Source: Scomber scombrus (Eukaryota; Chordata; Actinopteri; Scombriformes; Scombridae). From it: a stretch of 64,000 nucleotides of DNA. Position 1 is the first letter of the stretch. Each line of letters opens with the position of its first letter. The stretch is taken from contig NC_084976.1 in assembly GCF_963691925.1 (NCBI RefSeq), positions 26,200,259-26,264,258 on the forward strand, read 5' to 3'. The notes below the pieces were generated by a model. That model was given only the letters and a program-made list of their open reading frames with translations. It was not told the DNA's origin and did not search any database. The position numbers were made by a program, and so were the translations under genes. Below are positions 1-12,842 of this stretch, one piece after another.

Positions 1-1205
1 GTGCAAAAAAATGCGATGACTGAATTGCAAAGTCAGACATGATAAAGTTAAATTTTTTTATCCGGTGAACATGGGCTAAAACAGGATTGTCTCATTCTGT
101 CATCTCTGCTGTAAAACCTTTTACTATCAGTTTATGTTCACCGTAGATGCTCAAAATAAATTATTACATGAAGTTGGTGTGTCATCAGGTTTAATTTACC
201 GTGGAAGTCAAAGCTGTGAACGCAGTCATAATTAATTGCGGAGCCTAAGTTCAAAGGTACTTTAGACTGATAAGTGTGAGGGAGTGAAAGTGAAGCAGCT
301 GTGGTGACTCGATTCTTACCCACACAGCGGCTGTACATTTTATTGATATTGTACTTGGGATGATAAACTTTACCAGGAAGAAAAAAAATGATATACTCAA
401 CTGGTCTTTGATTAAAAAAAATAGCCTGAACTGTTTGAGGTCCTCCAAACAATGGAAAATATATTTTTTTTACAGTACGTAAGAAACAGTTAGAAATGAT
501 TCTTGTGCTTAAGGAGCTGTCTAAAGATTACTACAGTACGGAAACAAAGAAAAAGACCAATTTCAGCAACATTTATTAGTGTCTGTTGCTCCTGGCAACA
601 ATTTTTTATGTGGCTGTGCACAATCGAGTAGTCTCATTTTGTCTAGTTTCTGTTTGCCGCTACCGTACAGTAACGTCCTCAAACCCAAATTCATAACCTG
701 CATCTCTAATCCTGTACCAGTGCGTATGATGCTGCACAGCGACTTGCTGAGGGTAGCTAGCTGTTGATTAATAAACCCTTCTACTCCCACACCGTTACAT
801 ATACAGGCTGAACTTTACTGGATAAAGCTCAATTCAAACAGAGGCCTGTATTGAGAAGTTGTTGTTGCCATGGGATTAGCATGCAATCTTCATTATCTCT
901 ATCTCAAAATGTCCATATCTAAAGTAGAGGCCTGAACACTTAAACCCTGAGGATACATCACAAGCAATCCTTCTTTTCTTTTTTTTTAATATAGTCTCCT
1001 TGGGTTGTCTCACTCTTAATCTAATATAACATGGCCGTCCGTCTGATTAAAGCGATGGCAAAAAGGTCAAGTGTGCCTGCAACATTTCCACATCCTTCAG
1101 GGGTAGCAAATAGATTCAGAAACGGTTCCCCGAAACATAAGATGCCTCTTGCATGAAGAGTTACCGAGATCATGGCCGTGCTGGAGGTGGGAAAGCAACT
1201 ATCAA
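1..1205. other. Non-coding stretch, nothing recognised
   Basis: AT-rich sequence with short homopolymers and frequent stops in all frames. I see no splice-bounded open segment, RNA gene or repeat family that I can name. Confidence 0.5.
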
Positions 1206-1345
1206 TAATTTATGTTTATTTATTGGTTTATTTGACAGAGACAGTTCACAGGGATGAATATAGTGTTGCTGGCAAGGGAATCCAATTTGAAATGCATGAA
1301 TCCTAACCAACAGGATGCAGCTAATAAAATCTTTATTTACAGTAA
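1206..1345. repeat. LINE/SINE-tail-like fragment
   Basis: The stretch opens with TTATTTATTGG-type sequence, followed by a 'tttgacagagacagttcaca' block and a run resembling the 3' tails of teleost L2-like retroposons. No reverse-transcriptase reading frame accompanies it, so at most it is a short 5'-truncated copy. The assignment rests on remembered similarity only. Confidence 0.4.
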
Positions 1346-4310
1346 AATACTAACACTGGCCCACATATCTTATATTCAGAAGTAGACTCTGATGTGTGGT
1401 GAAAAAGTTTCTGGTTTTATGAGGTCAAAAGCTGGAAAAACCAAGCAAAGGCAGGCAGGTGGTAGTCGAGGAGGTCTAAACGAGTCCGGGCAGAACAGAC
1501 TAAGTGCCTGAAACACTGACGCAACCTATTTCTGACATCGTGTAACTGATAGCCGTCCTCTCTATATATGTACTGTATAGTGGGAGTGAGCAGCAGCTGG
1601 CTTGGCAGATGGCTGTGTCAGGTGATGAGTTGATGTTGGAAATTTAGAAGTTATAGCTGGCGGGCAGGTGCAAAAACGGTTGGTCTGAATTTGGCGAGCA
1701 TCGAGAAATGTTTACCGTTCGCTTAACACAGATTAATGAGATGAACCAGAGGTGGAAGAGAGGATGGACGTGGCAGCAGTCACGTGACAGAAGCAATTTT
1801 GAGTGTAATTGTGTTCTGACTTTACTGTGAAGTAGATGTAACTTTTGTAGCAGGAGTTGAAGTTATGTCATATTAGTTTTCCCTTTTTCAAATTAGCAAA
1901 ACTCTCTGCGTACTTCCTTTTCTTGCTTCTCACCGTGCTGCTTTGCTCTGTCTGCACCTCCTGCCACATACCTTTCTTTGCCTTCCCCCTCCAGTAATAT
2001 AAATGCTGAATCAGCCCTATTTTTTTCCATCTGTTTAACATTTGAACATAGATGTTAATGTGCCAAGGCCTCAGGGTACCTGCAGTCCCCTGACATGCAT
2101 TAGCATAAACAGAGCAGCTTCTAAATGCTTTTAACACCCATGAAAACCGCGGCTTTCGCAGTTCGACTGAGTTCATCTCTCCCGTGACTCGGGCGTATCC
2201 CCGTGTTATGCATCACACCCGACTGTTCAGAGTGAGCTCTTTTTATCTGTGCAGTCACGCACACATGAGCTGATGAAGTTCATTAACGCCCTCCCTCCTT
2301 CATTAATACTCTAGTACATGCTCTTGTGGTTCTCCTTTTTGCTTGACCTATGTTAATGTACAGTATATCTTCTTTTGCTGCTCTCTCTTAGACGATATTT
2401 CTAATACAGGGAAGCAGTTTTGTCCTAGTTTACCTCCTAACTCGCGCCCACCTCCTGGCAGACTATATGCGGATAATTAGAAGTGTGTCCAGAGCAGATT
2501 TGCACCCCACTGTGTCATTTTATCATGTTATTTCCATTAGATGTTAGTGACTCATCTCCATCAGCTATAGAGACATCAGTGAGTCTTGGCAGCCTGAAAC
2601 AACCCCTGAGTGAAAGATAAAGCTCCCTGTAAAAAAAACGCTGAGCTGCTGGAGACAATGGTTTGAAGGTTTTTGTTTTTTTCCCAGCTCTGAAGCAGGA
2701 AACAGGAAGTGGACTCAGCAGAGGTGGCGTTTTCCCCTCAGAGATCAACATTATCAGTGTCAGACGGCTGCTTGTCATTCTTACTCAGTCATATCAGGGT
2801 CAGAGGTCATCTCACACTCGTCCACATAAACAAAAAACAGAGCAGGAATCAGGAATAGGAATTTCCTGCAGCCTGTTATTGACACTGCAAAGGACCAAGA
2901 GAGCAGCTCTTGGAAAATGCCCTCTCAGCACTTCATAGTCGTCCGCCCCCGGCCCTGTTAGAGGAACAGCCTTATTTTATTGGACAACACAAGGAAAACA
3001 ATTGAGATTTACGAGTCATGTGGCTGTGTGAACTAACAATCTGCTTTCTTAGCTAAAGGCGAGCTGTGAGTCACTGCTCCTCGGGTTGTTCCTCCACCAT
3101 CATTCACCCTCTCCTGATAATCCTGAAAGCTTCTCCTCGATCCCCCACTTGCTCCCTCTTTCCGTCCACTGTGTTGGAAGTCGAATGAGTCCCCAGGGTC
3201 ATTTATAACCTGATAAGGCCATGAGGCATCTGGATGTAATTTATTTCTTGACACTCAAAGGACATGTCTGTAAAAAAAACAAACACAAAACAACATCAGT
3301 TTACCAAATGAACTATCCCATAAACCTCTGTAAGACATGAACCATAAGCTGTCATTTAAATTAATGAAGACTGATAAGGAATGAAAAGGAAACAGCTAAC
3401 AAACAAGAAACCGGGGACAAGGAAGAAAACATACAGCACTTAAGGTTATTATATACCAAATCATAAACATAGAAATTAATAAAATAATTTCAGTTAAAAT
3501 ACAGAAATTTCCTCTTAGCAGGTTTGTTTAATCTTGTAAGTATTTGTTGATTACTAAAGCTAAAAATATGCTCTCTCAATTTAATAGAAGTAGAAAATCT
3601 AATGTACCATCATAAATGTTATGAGATATTTAAGACTTTAGTGATGAAACATAAACTTGTGTAAGCTTCAGTGTTTATAGCCTACACTCAGTTGTGTATT
3701 GTTGCCTACACTAGACATCCATGCAAAACTGTAAAGCTGCTCAGTTTTGCTCGTATACAACTGTCCTTTTAAATCAAGGCTAAAAAAGACAAAGTCACAT
3801 CCCATCAGACCATTAACTCTGACAAGAACTTCTAATTTTGATAAATACAAATTGCTCACGACCTTCGCAGTCAGTCTATTCCTGTATGAGGGTACACGTC
3901 CACCCCCGAGCTGCCCCCCCTAATTCAAACACTGCTGCTTTCTCCCAGCTTGTTTTGGAAAGGATGTCTTTTCTTTCCAGTAAAGCTGAAACACACTTTT
4001 AGCTCTGCTGTCCCGGGCATGCCGATGAGTACACCGGCATTAAAAAGGCATGAAGCTGTTCACTGCTCTACCTTTTCTTCAAACATTTAGAGTTGGGGAA
4101 AGAGTTTCGGGGTGTTTTTACCAACACAGGCATAACAGTAGCAGCCAGCATCCGTAGCCCACTTCTCTCCCGGTGAAGCTGACTGTTCATAAACAGGAGC
4201 TTATACAGCCGAATGCAAAGGGGGAGGTAAAAAATACAGGAAGGAGAGATTTTCAAATGAAAAGCACAGTTGTGGGAAAGAGTGAAGCAACAAATCACTA
4301 AGAAGGATTG
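1346..4310. other. Non-coding stretch, nothing recognised
   Basis: Unique-looking sequence. Open frames on both strands (for example 1868-2176 minus, 2663-2938 plus) are about 100 residues or shorter, have no recognisable domain and lack paired splice signals. No dispersed repeat was recognised. Confidence 0.5.
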
Positions 4311-4337
4311 GTGTTTGTGTGTGTGTGTGTGTATATA
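4311..4337. repeat. Short (GT)n microsatellite
   Basis: About ten GT units ending in TATATAT. Typical slippage-prone dinucleotide repeat. Confidence 0.9.
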
Positions 4338-4703
4338 TTTCATGACGCTTCCTCTGAGGTGTGTTGAACAGTGCCCTGGGGCTGAAAACACTGAGACAGG
4401 ACTGACAGGCCCTCGTTTTGCCTCCGTGCGTAAGACAGAATCTTACCCCAGGGGTCTCCTGTAAATTACAGCTAAGTATACAGAATGGAAAAGGAAGAAA
4501 GTGCACGTTTTGTTGTGTGTGCGTTTGAGGAATATATTTCTCCGAGACGACGCAGTAAGCCATGCGTGCTCTGCTCCCATTTTTACTTCCATGGCAACTG
4601 AATATGTGCAAAAGCGATTTCGCATGCGCCTCACCAGAGTTTGAGGAAAAATGACTCAGCAGGACCATCTAATCTCCCAATTCCCAATAACCCCTTTTGC
4701 CCA

Positions 4704-4735
4704 AACACACACACACATGCGCGCGCGCACACACA

Positions 4736-4815
<80 letters not shown>
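4704..4815. repeat. Compound (AC)n/(GC)n microsatellite
   Basis: Roughly 112 bp of alternating purine-pyrimidine sequence. AC units are interrupted near the left end by ATGCGCGCGCGC and CGCGC blocks, followed by an uninterrupted AC run to the right end. Alternating AC and GC is the classic composition able to adopt left-handed Z-DNA. Reading frames that cross it only encode Thr-His or Cys-Val repeats and are not genes. Confidence 0.97.
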
Positions 4816-4820
<5 letters not shown>

Positions 4821-5578
4821 CCTTACTTCATCTCTCAACAGTACAGTTCCCCCAACAGTACCTCTGACAAAACTGCTGCTGTAGATCCTACAGAGAAAAG
4901 GCCACTCTGGAAAATCAGTGTGGGGATCAATAAGGCAATTTTCCATCAGGTCAATGGCTGACACCCAGGTTATTTACACTGAGGGGGCGGCAGCAGGCAT
5001 AGGTAGCGGTGGATAGCGTATGTTGGTAGACATATTGCCTTTGCTTACCTAATCTCTCTCTGAACACTTAGATCATGACAAACAGCTTCTGCAATGCTCT
5101 CGAACAGTCGGGAGATGCGTCCCCACAATGCTTTCACTCATTGTCCTGCCTATCCCATCGCACAGGGAGGCCGAAATAAATTCCCATTGCCTGCGGTGTA
5201 GTTTTGTATATTTATAGATAAAGGATATGAGATTTTTTTGTCGGTCTCTAAATATATTCAAGGTTATTAAGTTACTGAAACAAGCCCATAAAGGGACGTT
5301 TCTACACACTGACAGATGGCTTGTCTTACTGTCAGACTTTTAGAGCAACTCAAGAAGATTTTACAGCTCCCTGTGACACAGCATTAGCATATATAAGAAT
5401 TGATGCTTTGAATTCCAACAAAAACTAAACCTGCTGTGCATTACACAGGTAAGGGCAGTGTAACTTGAAGCATGGATGTACTTCTGCCTGAGGTGAGATA
5501 GTTAACAATTTTAACCCTACAGCGTTTTCTAACTGCACCAAACTGTACCAAAATGACCATGCTAGCTTGAAATAATTA
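4816..5578. other. Non-coding stretch, nothing recognised
   Basis: Unique-looking sequence between the AC array and the TTAA-flanked element. A CAG/GTAAGG donor-like string lies at 5447-5455, without a pyrimidine tract placed to make it a convincing exon end. Confidence 0.45.
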
Positions 5579-5737
5579 TTAAAGACTGTGTAGTGCATTC
5601 AGACATTTTCTTCTAAACACATTAAATAGGTCATAAATGTATTTCTAAAAAAGGTGTAAAAAGCATTTCAACCATTTAGATTTGAATTGTGGAGCTAGGC
5701 TTCAAAAACGGTTTCAAGATTTCTGTCTGGATTTAAT

Positions 5738-5804
5738 GGGCGGGTCTGAAAATCACTGCCGCGTTTAGCATAAACCCGCCCCTGCTGCTGTAGAGGTATA
5801 AATA
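5738..5804 (+). promoter_or_regulatory. GC boxes plus TATA box inside the transposon
   Basis: GGGCGGG at 5738-5744 and CCCGCCCC at 5775-5782 are Sp1/KLF-type GC boxes. TATAAATA at 5797-5804 is a strong TATA match, and its usual +1 would fall near 5827-5832 in a CTACTACTAC run. A third GC box (GGGGCGGGG) lies near 5998-6006 in the same element. The arrangement matches a core promoter, but I have no evidence that it is transcribed. Confidence 0.4.
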
Positions 5805-5838
5805 CATTCAGCGCACACTACTACTACTACAGTCTACA

Positions 5839-5926
5839 GTTAGCCAGTTAGCTGAGTTAGCTGCCGAGTTAGCCGCCGAGCTAGCAGCTGAGTTAGCCAC
5901 CGAGCTAGCAGCTGAGTTAGCAGCAG
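5839..5926. repeat. 12-bp minisatellite (TTAGCnGCnGAG-like)
   Basis: About seven units of 12 bp alternate between TTAGC and CTAGC variants. Two larger units of about 24 bp (CTAGCAGCTGAG plus TTAGCCACCGAG-like) repeat in order. The array sits directly downstream of the TATA box inside the transposon, so its length is likely to vary between individuals or copies. Confidence 0.85.
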
Positions 5927-6230
5927 AAAGCTCTCAGATGTAGCGTCCATGTTTCTGGTAGAGGTGGTGACTTTGATTGACAGGTGACACTTGGTAGGGG
6001 GCGGGGTTTCAGCGGACTCGGCGGGCACTCCCACAGCGTTTGGGAGCAGAGAAATAGGCAGACTTTTACACAACTTTGACGGCTAATTTCATATATTTGG
6101 CGATTTTTTTAATCATTCAAATTTTGGCAGGGTGGTTAACGACACACTTTTCTGTGGTATGTCAAACTCAGAACACATATTTATTCTTACTTTACACAGA
6201 CTTTAAGTTAATCAGCTAACAGAATGGATT

Positions 6231-6466
6231 GGCTACAATTTTGTGAATATTTGCTGTTTTTCTTCTCTTGTATGTTAGTAGATTGGATGTTTTTGGGTTT
6301 TGGATTGTGAGGGGTCTCAAAAAAACAAGCAATTTGTATATAAAAATTATTGCTCTGAAATTTTAATGGGCATTTTTCACTGTTTTTATACATTTTATGG
6401 ACCAAATAATGCACTGAGAAGACAATTGATAAAGAAAATGAGTTGAATATGTAAAAGGCTGCAACT
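6231..6466 (+). mobile_element. Copy 1 of the recurrent teleost TIR element
   Basis: Contains the recognisable order GTGAATATTTGCTG, then a 'tttttgggttttggattgt' block, ACAAGCAATTT, GGGCATTTTTCACTG, CATTTTATGGACCAAAT, ending at GGCTGCAAC. The same order recurs in six other places in this window. It has no coding capacity. It begins within about 25 bp of the preceding TTAA element. Confidence 0.7.
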
Positions 6467-8654
6467 AAATGGTGGTGATTATTTGCTGTCTTTATAGTAT
6501 CCACACCGCAGTTTAATGCAGATTTCTCAACTTTGATGCACATATTAAGTTGCTTTGTGTGTTCAGACTTTATAATAGAATGCACAATACAACAATGCCA
6601 CAAGGTAGTCTCAAAAAACTTTACATGGATTTAAATAAACACACTTTGTGAAACTCTTCTCAGAACTTGTTTTGCATTGTTTTGTTTTAGATTTCTGGTA
6701 ATTGATTTCTATCTTATATCAATGACAAAAACAGGCACATGTATATTGTACAATACTGCATGCAGTTGGAGACAGTCGGTGTAGAGGAGGTTGGAGAGGG
6801 AAACGTTAACAACACGAACATACTGTGGCTGAAACATTCCCCTGCATGTTGTTTTCAATCTCTGAGGATTAGCTGAAGAATTCAATGAACTGGGCGAAAG
6901 AACTGATCTATGCGGGGGTCCGACATTGCAGAAGTTCATTCAAGCTCCGTGAGGAAAACATGTCTTTTTTCCTAATGAGCAAGTGTTGTGTTGTGGATTA
7001 TCCTTTCACACCCCCCCCCCCCCCCCCCCTCGGCTGTGAAATATCAGAAATCCCAGGGGAGACTCATGTTCAGACGATTTATGCACAGATCCTATATTTA
7101 CAGAACCTGAGATTGGTTTCTCGGAGTCTTAACAGCTGCAAAGAAACGGCAGGTTATCTCAATCACAGAAGTCTGTAGTCAAACATTAGAGATATGAATT
7201 TACACAAATAGGTATATCATGCAAATGAAGCACATTAGTGTCCTTTTTATGCTTTTGGGTTCAAAACTAAAGATGATTTATGCTGCATTACAGATTCTGA
7301 TGGAGTATTAAATGTGGTGTAGAAATCTGAGATGTTCAGACTAATGGACACAATTATTTCTTGCATTGGCTTCAGCAGACATTTTCTGTGATAATTTACA
7401 CTTCTTTCATGAAACGATACGCACACATATTAGAGAGGAATGGATGAGGGTGAGTCTATATTTAATAAAAATAGGCCTATCTCTGACAATGCAACAACAT
7501 AAATAACATATATAAATAAAATAAAGTACTATTAGAGATGCACCTCCCCAACTAAACAAAATACACAACTGTGCAAATAACAGTTTAAATATAAACGGAA
7601 CAAAAATAACAGCAGGCTTACTTCCTCTGTTAAAGCAGTTAAGTTTTCCACTGCAGTTGACAGTTCTTTACCAGTATATAAAATATAAGTTTGCCTGTCT
7701 GTGTTTGACTTGGCTGCAGGTGTTTATAAGTGGGCAGCAGAAACGAGCTGCTTGGCAACATTGGCTAGTTAACTACAAGCTAGTTCGCGTGGCTACACAA
7801 ATAACACCACGGTTTATCAAAAAATGGCAAAGCTAGGGTAAAAACTGCATTTGAACTATATTCAGACTAGTATGGTGGACGTTTTAAACTTTTTGAGTGA
7901 ATTTATTACTGTAATAATCTATTCTTTATCTATTCTCTATTAGTCTAAATGTGCCTTTATTCCAGGGTTGTGTCGTGGTCGACATTCAGCCGGAACGTCA
8001 TGCTTTATGTCAAGCCTGAGATAATAACTAAAGTCAGTTTGACTTTGTGGTGCGCAGCCGCGGCAGCTCTAATGTCCCATAGTGGTGCCACACCTCAGTA
8101 ATCACTATTTAGTCTATTTTCCCCGAGAGCAGGTGAATATGGAGCACCTCACTGAGGGTTCAGGCCTGTAATCTAACCTCTAGAGATGAGGGGAGGCCAA
8201 AAGTACAAGGTGTCACAAAAAGGAGCCCCAGCAGAGTTTACATCAGATACTGTACATCAGTCAGGCGTCTGGTTTGACTGCTTTGCTCAGGTGAAATGCT
8301 CTCATAGTACAGGCCCGTCTTCTTTCCAATTACAGCAGCAGTGTTGACAGTTTAGTGGCCTATTTGCTTGTCGAGGCACGCGGAGCAATCTCGGCTCGTT
8401 GTTATGACAAAGGATGTGGATAAGGGAGGAGGGGTTTGCATCGGATCAGATGCTCCATCCGGTGACATGGAGGGTACTGTTAAATTCACTAATAGATGCT
8501 GTCAATCTGTTTATGCCAGCTAGTATTCCAAAGTGATCAATTCCTACCAAAAATACAAGATGTAAAAATAGTTAATGAGGATGAAAATGTATAAACAGAT
8601 GCAGAACAGACACACCAAAGTTTAGTTTGCCTTATTTGTACTCTTTTTGCTATG
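6467..8654. other. Non-coding stretch with no gene seen
   Basis: Unique-looking sequence apart from the poly-C tract. The 7520-8080 part contains short motifs reminiscent of old DNA-transposon debris (AGAGATGCACC near 7534), but I could not pair ends or a target duplication. Confidence 0.45.
7011..7029. repeat. Poly-C tract (19 C)
   Basis: An uninterrupted run of 19 C, which is G19 on the other strand. It is capable of G-quadruplex or i-motif structure, and the length given here could be a sequencing estimate. Confidence 0.9.
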
Positions 8655-8700
8655 TTTTTTTTTTTTTTTTTTTTTTAAATATCTACATTAAAAAAAAAAA
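8655..8700. repeat. Poly-T followed by poly-A
   Basis: T22 at 8655-8676, a 13-bp spacer, then A11 at 8690-8700. The two tracts are complementary and could fold into a hairpin, or could mark a retroposon tail. No element body was recognised beside them. Confidence 0.8.
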
Positions 8701-11139
8701 CAACTGCTGAATTTCATCACTAGTTTTTTTTCTTTTAATTTGAAGCCGTGGCACTAAAAAGCACTGTGAGCGATGTCACATTTCTAAGTGTAATTAGGAT
8801 GTCTGATGAATAATGATTTATTGTTTCTTTCGTCAGGCCGTCTCCCGTTGGTGTATTTTTTTTTACCAAGACTGTGTGATGAACAAGAGAAGCTCATCTC
8901 TTGGTAGATTTTATTGCGTGTGCCTCTCAAAAGCAATTACAGGAACTTTAAGTGTTTGCTTTTTATGTGTGTTTTAATGTTTGTGTAGGATAAAAAACGG
9001 TTTAATATAATATATGAAATAATGGAACATGCTCCTGTATTTATTATTTTGCTTTTACTCCCCATTAATAACTCAATTTTCTGTTAATTTGAAGGTTATT
9101 CATCAGATTTTTTTGCGTGAAAGTGAAAGTATTGCCAGAAAGTAACAGTCATTGGCCATTCAGTTACATCCTTGTTATTGCATTGGCACTTCTCTCAGTG
9201 GATCCAAGCCTTAACCCCACTGTCCAAAATCATACATCAACCAATTTTATTGTTTGTGCCATTTTTGGAAAATCTGCCCAATCCACAATATGTTCCCAGA
9301 CTTCTTGAAACCAGTACATTTCTGCTTGGAACTATATTAAAACTGATGTTTGGATATAGAGCAGCAATCATTCATGAGGGGCTTCCTCACTAAAAGTGAC
9401 AGCTACAGTGACCGAGTGAGACAGAGAGGACAAATTGTAATAATGCAATAAGTCATCTTCCAGGGAGTAAAAAGAAAGATAAATGGACAAGTATCACGAG
9501 ACGGAGTGATGAAAGGGGACTTGAGCGGATAAAACAACATTTGTGAGTCAACATAAGACTTCAGCGGTTAAGCAGGAAAAACAGGCAGCGATATCCAGCC
9601 GGCGCCCCGTCTCTCACAAAAGACAGCATTGATTTCTTTGTGCCACTCCAAAGACATCTCTCGCTGGCACAGATGTGAATGAGGAGAGGCTGCACTCGTT
9701 TCTGTCCTACACCGAGACCAAGTCCTCGCCTCCTCCCCACTGGCGCCTCAGCACCCAACCCCCTGCTGATGAAAAGTGGATAGAGAAACAAAGAGGGCCT
9801 TTGTTTTACAGTCTGCTTGGGGTGGGGGCTAACATGGCATACACCTCAAAAAACAAGAATAAGAGGGAGGCCCTCTGCACGGCCCTGACACCTAATAGGC
9901 TGAGTGACAACCCAGTTATTACAGCAATGGATTCTGGGAAATGTCGTGGGAAGGTGGGAAGGAGAGCTTTTCATAGGCAGCCTTGACCAGAGAGCCTCTT
10001 AAATGGGGAACAGTATCATTCTTTGTCGTAGCAGCAGTCAGACACATTCAGTGTTTCAGCTGCCATTGAGACATTGTGTTAGCAGTGAGAGTTGTTGGTG
10101 GTGAATAGGTGGAATAGGGGGCAAGATGGGAGGGTACACATGCTGGGGTAGGGTTGGTGGAGACATCCCCCCAATGGAGTCCCTCATGGCTTGGGAGTGA
10201 CATCACTGCGGCTTTTGTTTCTACCCCTGCTGAGCACCAATTAGCCTGTTGCCGCCTGCTACTGGAGAGCAGGCTTTTGTACTCAGCAGCCGAGCAGCAG
10301 CAGTGTTTTTACTTGTTGGCTTGAGGTTCTCTCTACATGTCAGCCAGTCAGGAAACAGGATGCTTTGGTACTAAGTGATAATACGCATAAGCTGTCACAT
10401 ACAGTACGCTCAACTGTTCACTTGGCATTACATCAAGTGACGTCTTCCATACAGTTTTTTTTCCTGCTTATCTACCAAGCTGCAACCATTTATAGTCCTA
10501 TCATGATTAAATTACAGTTTGTTTAGGAGACAATTGTCCTGTTTGTTTAGGAGACAATCCTGCAGATTAAATGTCTTTGAAAGCATACCAATATCAGATG
10601 TGATTGGACGCTTTACAGAGAAATGCACCGCTGTGAAGTGCAGGCCCAGCACAGACATGTGTTTGCAGTGGTAAATGAATAACTTGGAACGGTCTCATCC
10701 CTCATTGTGGTTTCTAGTCACATCTGACTTTGGCTAATCTGGGGATTGACGGCGACTCATTCAAAGGACACTTACAATGGCAGCTCTCGGCGGGATTATG
10801 AAGGATGTGAGAGTGCACGACTGAAAGGGGTCGGTCGGAAACGTTGATCCAGCTCACTTCTTTGAGCCTTTCGACTCTACCAATCACTGTCAGTCACGGA
10901 ATGTCCTGGTTCCAGGAAGGAGCCGTGCCACATTTGTTTGGTAATGCAGGTTGTCCTCTTCGGCCTTTGTAGTTGGTGGACCCTGATACTTTTTTTCATT
11001 TAGTCTCAAGGACAACATTGTGTTTTTATCTCCTTTTCACCTTTGGTCCATTACCTTAGAGTGTGTTTTCCCACTGTGGACAAAGAGAAGGCCATTTAAC
11101 TGAGTGACTGTCTCATTCCACAGCGTTATAATTGGCTAG
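8701..11139. other. Non-coding stretch, some sequence looks unique and constrained
   Basis: No exon or repeat family recognised. The 10690-10960 portion is complex, GC-balanced and free of low-complexity runs, which is compatible with a conserved non-coding element but not evidence of one. Open frames such as 9675-9986 plus lack paired splice sites and recognisable domains. Confidence 0.4.
10517..10558. repeat. 18-bp direct duplication
   Basis: GTTTGTTTAGGAGACAAT occurs perfectly at 10517-10534 and again at 10541-10558, a 24-bp period. Being perfect, it is probably a recent replication-slippage or repair duplication. Confidence 0.9.
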
Positions 11140-11159
11140 CCTCTCTCTCTCTCTCTCTC

Positions 11160-11202
<43 letters not shown>
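11140..11202. repeat. (CT)n microsatellite
   Basis: About 63 bp of CT units with a single CA interruption at 11161-11162. A polypyrimidine/polypurine tract of this kind can form triplex (H-DNA). Confidence 0.95.
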
Positions 11203-11204
<2 letters not shown>

Positions 11205-12807
11205 GCCCGTGATAACTGCACTGAAATTGAGGCTCAGTGGCCTTATGGTGCTCCCACCCTCGGCAACAGTGAATCATTGACAGTGTTTAAAGTTAACCTA
11301 TTAACCCTGCTCAGAGTTTGATGATCAGAGTTGTGATATCATGTCTACCCTCTAGCTGCAATAAAGGTCAAAAGGAGTCCAGCCTTGGGGTTTTTCAAGT
11401 GATCGTCCCAATTATTTTTAGCTCAAGAAGTCTCAAGCGGGAGAAATGGGATGCACTTAACTAAGGAAAACTTGCAGCACTTTTTCTTTGATTTTAATCA
11501 GATAATCTAAAAAAAAAAAAAAAAACCCAACAATTGTCACATGACTGACTGTAAACTCTTGTCTAGTCTTGTTATAATACCCTTGGCCTACATTTACAGT
11601 CGGCTTTTATTTGAGACTAGCATATCAGTTAGCATCCATAATACACAGGGTACCTCTTCAGATCTTAGCTCCGGGCTAAATTCCTTCTTTTTTGGGCCGC
11701 TCGTGAAATTTTTAAAGTTATAGTTAGATGTTTGTTTTATGTCCTCCCACCAAAGATGACATGTTTATTTATTTCCCCCTCAGTGCTTTCTTTGACCATA
11801 AAATACAGTAATGGTGAGGAAAAGTTGCAGTGTCATGAATTTTATACTCAAATAAAACGCACCTACTTTGATGATAAAAGCTGGAACAAAAACTAGTCTC
11901 ATTATACTGCCTCGCTAAGTCTAAGAACAAATATAATATGTCTATCTTATATAACCTCCCTATTGTCTATTATATGTAGGTGTATAAATTGTTCTATATA
12001 ATAGAAAATATAACTAACACTGTAATGTTTATAGGGTGATTTTGTAGTGGTTTCTGCACCATAAATCAGCTTTATTGCAGCTGTTGTGAAAAACTTTTGG
12101 CTCCAACATTATGATTTCACTTAAAATCACATGCATGTGATCGGAGGTATTTGGTTTTAACCTGACATTATTAGCAGTTGCACATATGTCTTTGTACCCA
12201 CATCATGCATCATTTCACCCACGCAGACAAATGAGGTCTTCATCCTGCCTCTACTTAGACTCTTAATTTTCACTTAGCTCTTCCTTATGTCCCCTTTTCT
12301 GCAGCATGAATTATCTCACATACTCCTAGTATGTGCTGTAGTCAAGGGTCTTGTAGACGGGGGTCTTCTAGATGGATGCTGTTTGCTCCCTCACTAAAGC
12401 AAAGTGGACCAATGATTGACATCTCATTTTCGGGACTAGCGTAACACTGACAGGTCTCATCAGGGAATTGAGAAGGTGATTATATGATAGGGGTCCGCGC
12501 GCCGCCTCAGTAGCATTAGTGCTTCATCTGACATCTTTTCCCAAATGTGTAATATGAAACAGAGTTTTGAAGAGAAATTGGACTGTTTGTTGGTCCGTTA
12601 GTGGCGGTTCTCGCTGGTCACATGTCTAACTCTGCAGTGTGTGATAACAGTTGTGTTTGGCTGCTTAACTGCTGTCCCCCAGCTGCCTCTCTTACAGCGT
12701 TGTAATTCAGCTTCTTTTTTTTTTTCCTGGCATGTCTCATACACCCCAACTGCAAGCCCTAATTAAGAAGTGGATGTTTTCCTCCAGGGCATGAATGCGT
12801 GTGTTTG

Positions 12808-12842
<35 letters not shown>

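Larger units (their letters stand above)
5579..6206. mobile_element. TTAA-flanked non-autonomous DNA transposon
   Basis: The left end reads TTAA-AGACTGTGTAG at 5579 and the right end reads TACACAGACT-TTAA ending at 6206, giving short terminal inverted repeats directly next to TTAA. TTAA is the target site of piggyBac-type transposases, but I do not claim that superfamily because the terminal bases are not diagnostic. The 628-bp body has no transposase frame. It holds GC boxes, a TATA box and a 12-bp minisatellite, described separately. I recall highly similar sequence dispersed in percomorph genomes. Confidence 0.7.

Noticed and set aside
4201..4668. 155-residue minus-strand open frame
   Set aside because: Overlaps a GT repeat and another frame on the same strand, with no recognisable motif.
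7520..8080. Possible hAT element between AGAGATGCACC and GCAGCTCTAATG
   Set aside because: Ends are not convincing inverted repeats and no 8-bp duplication was found.
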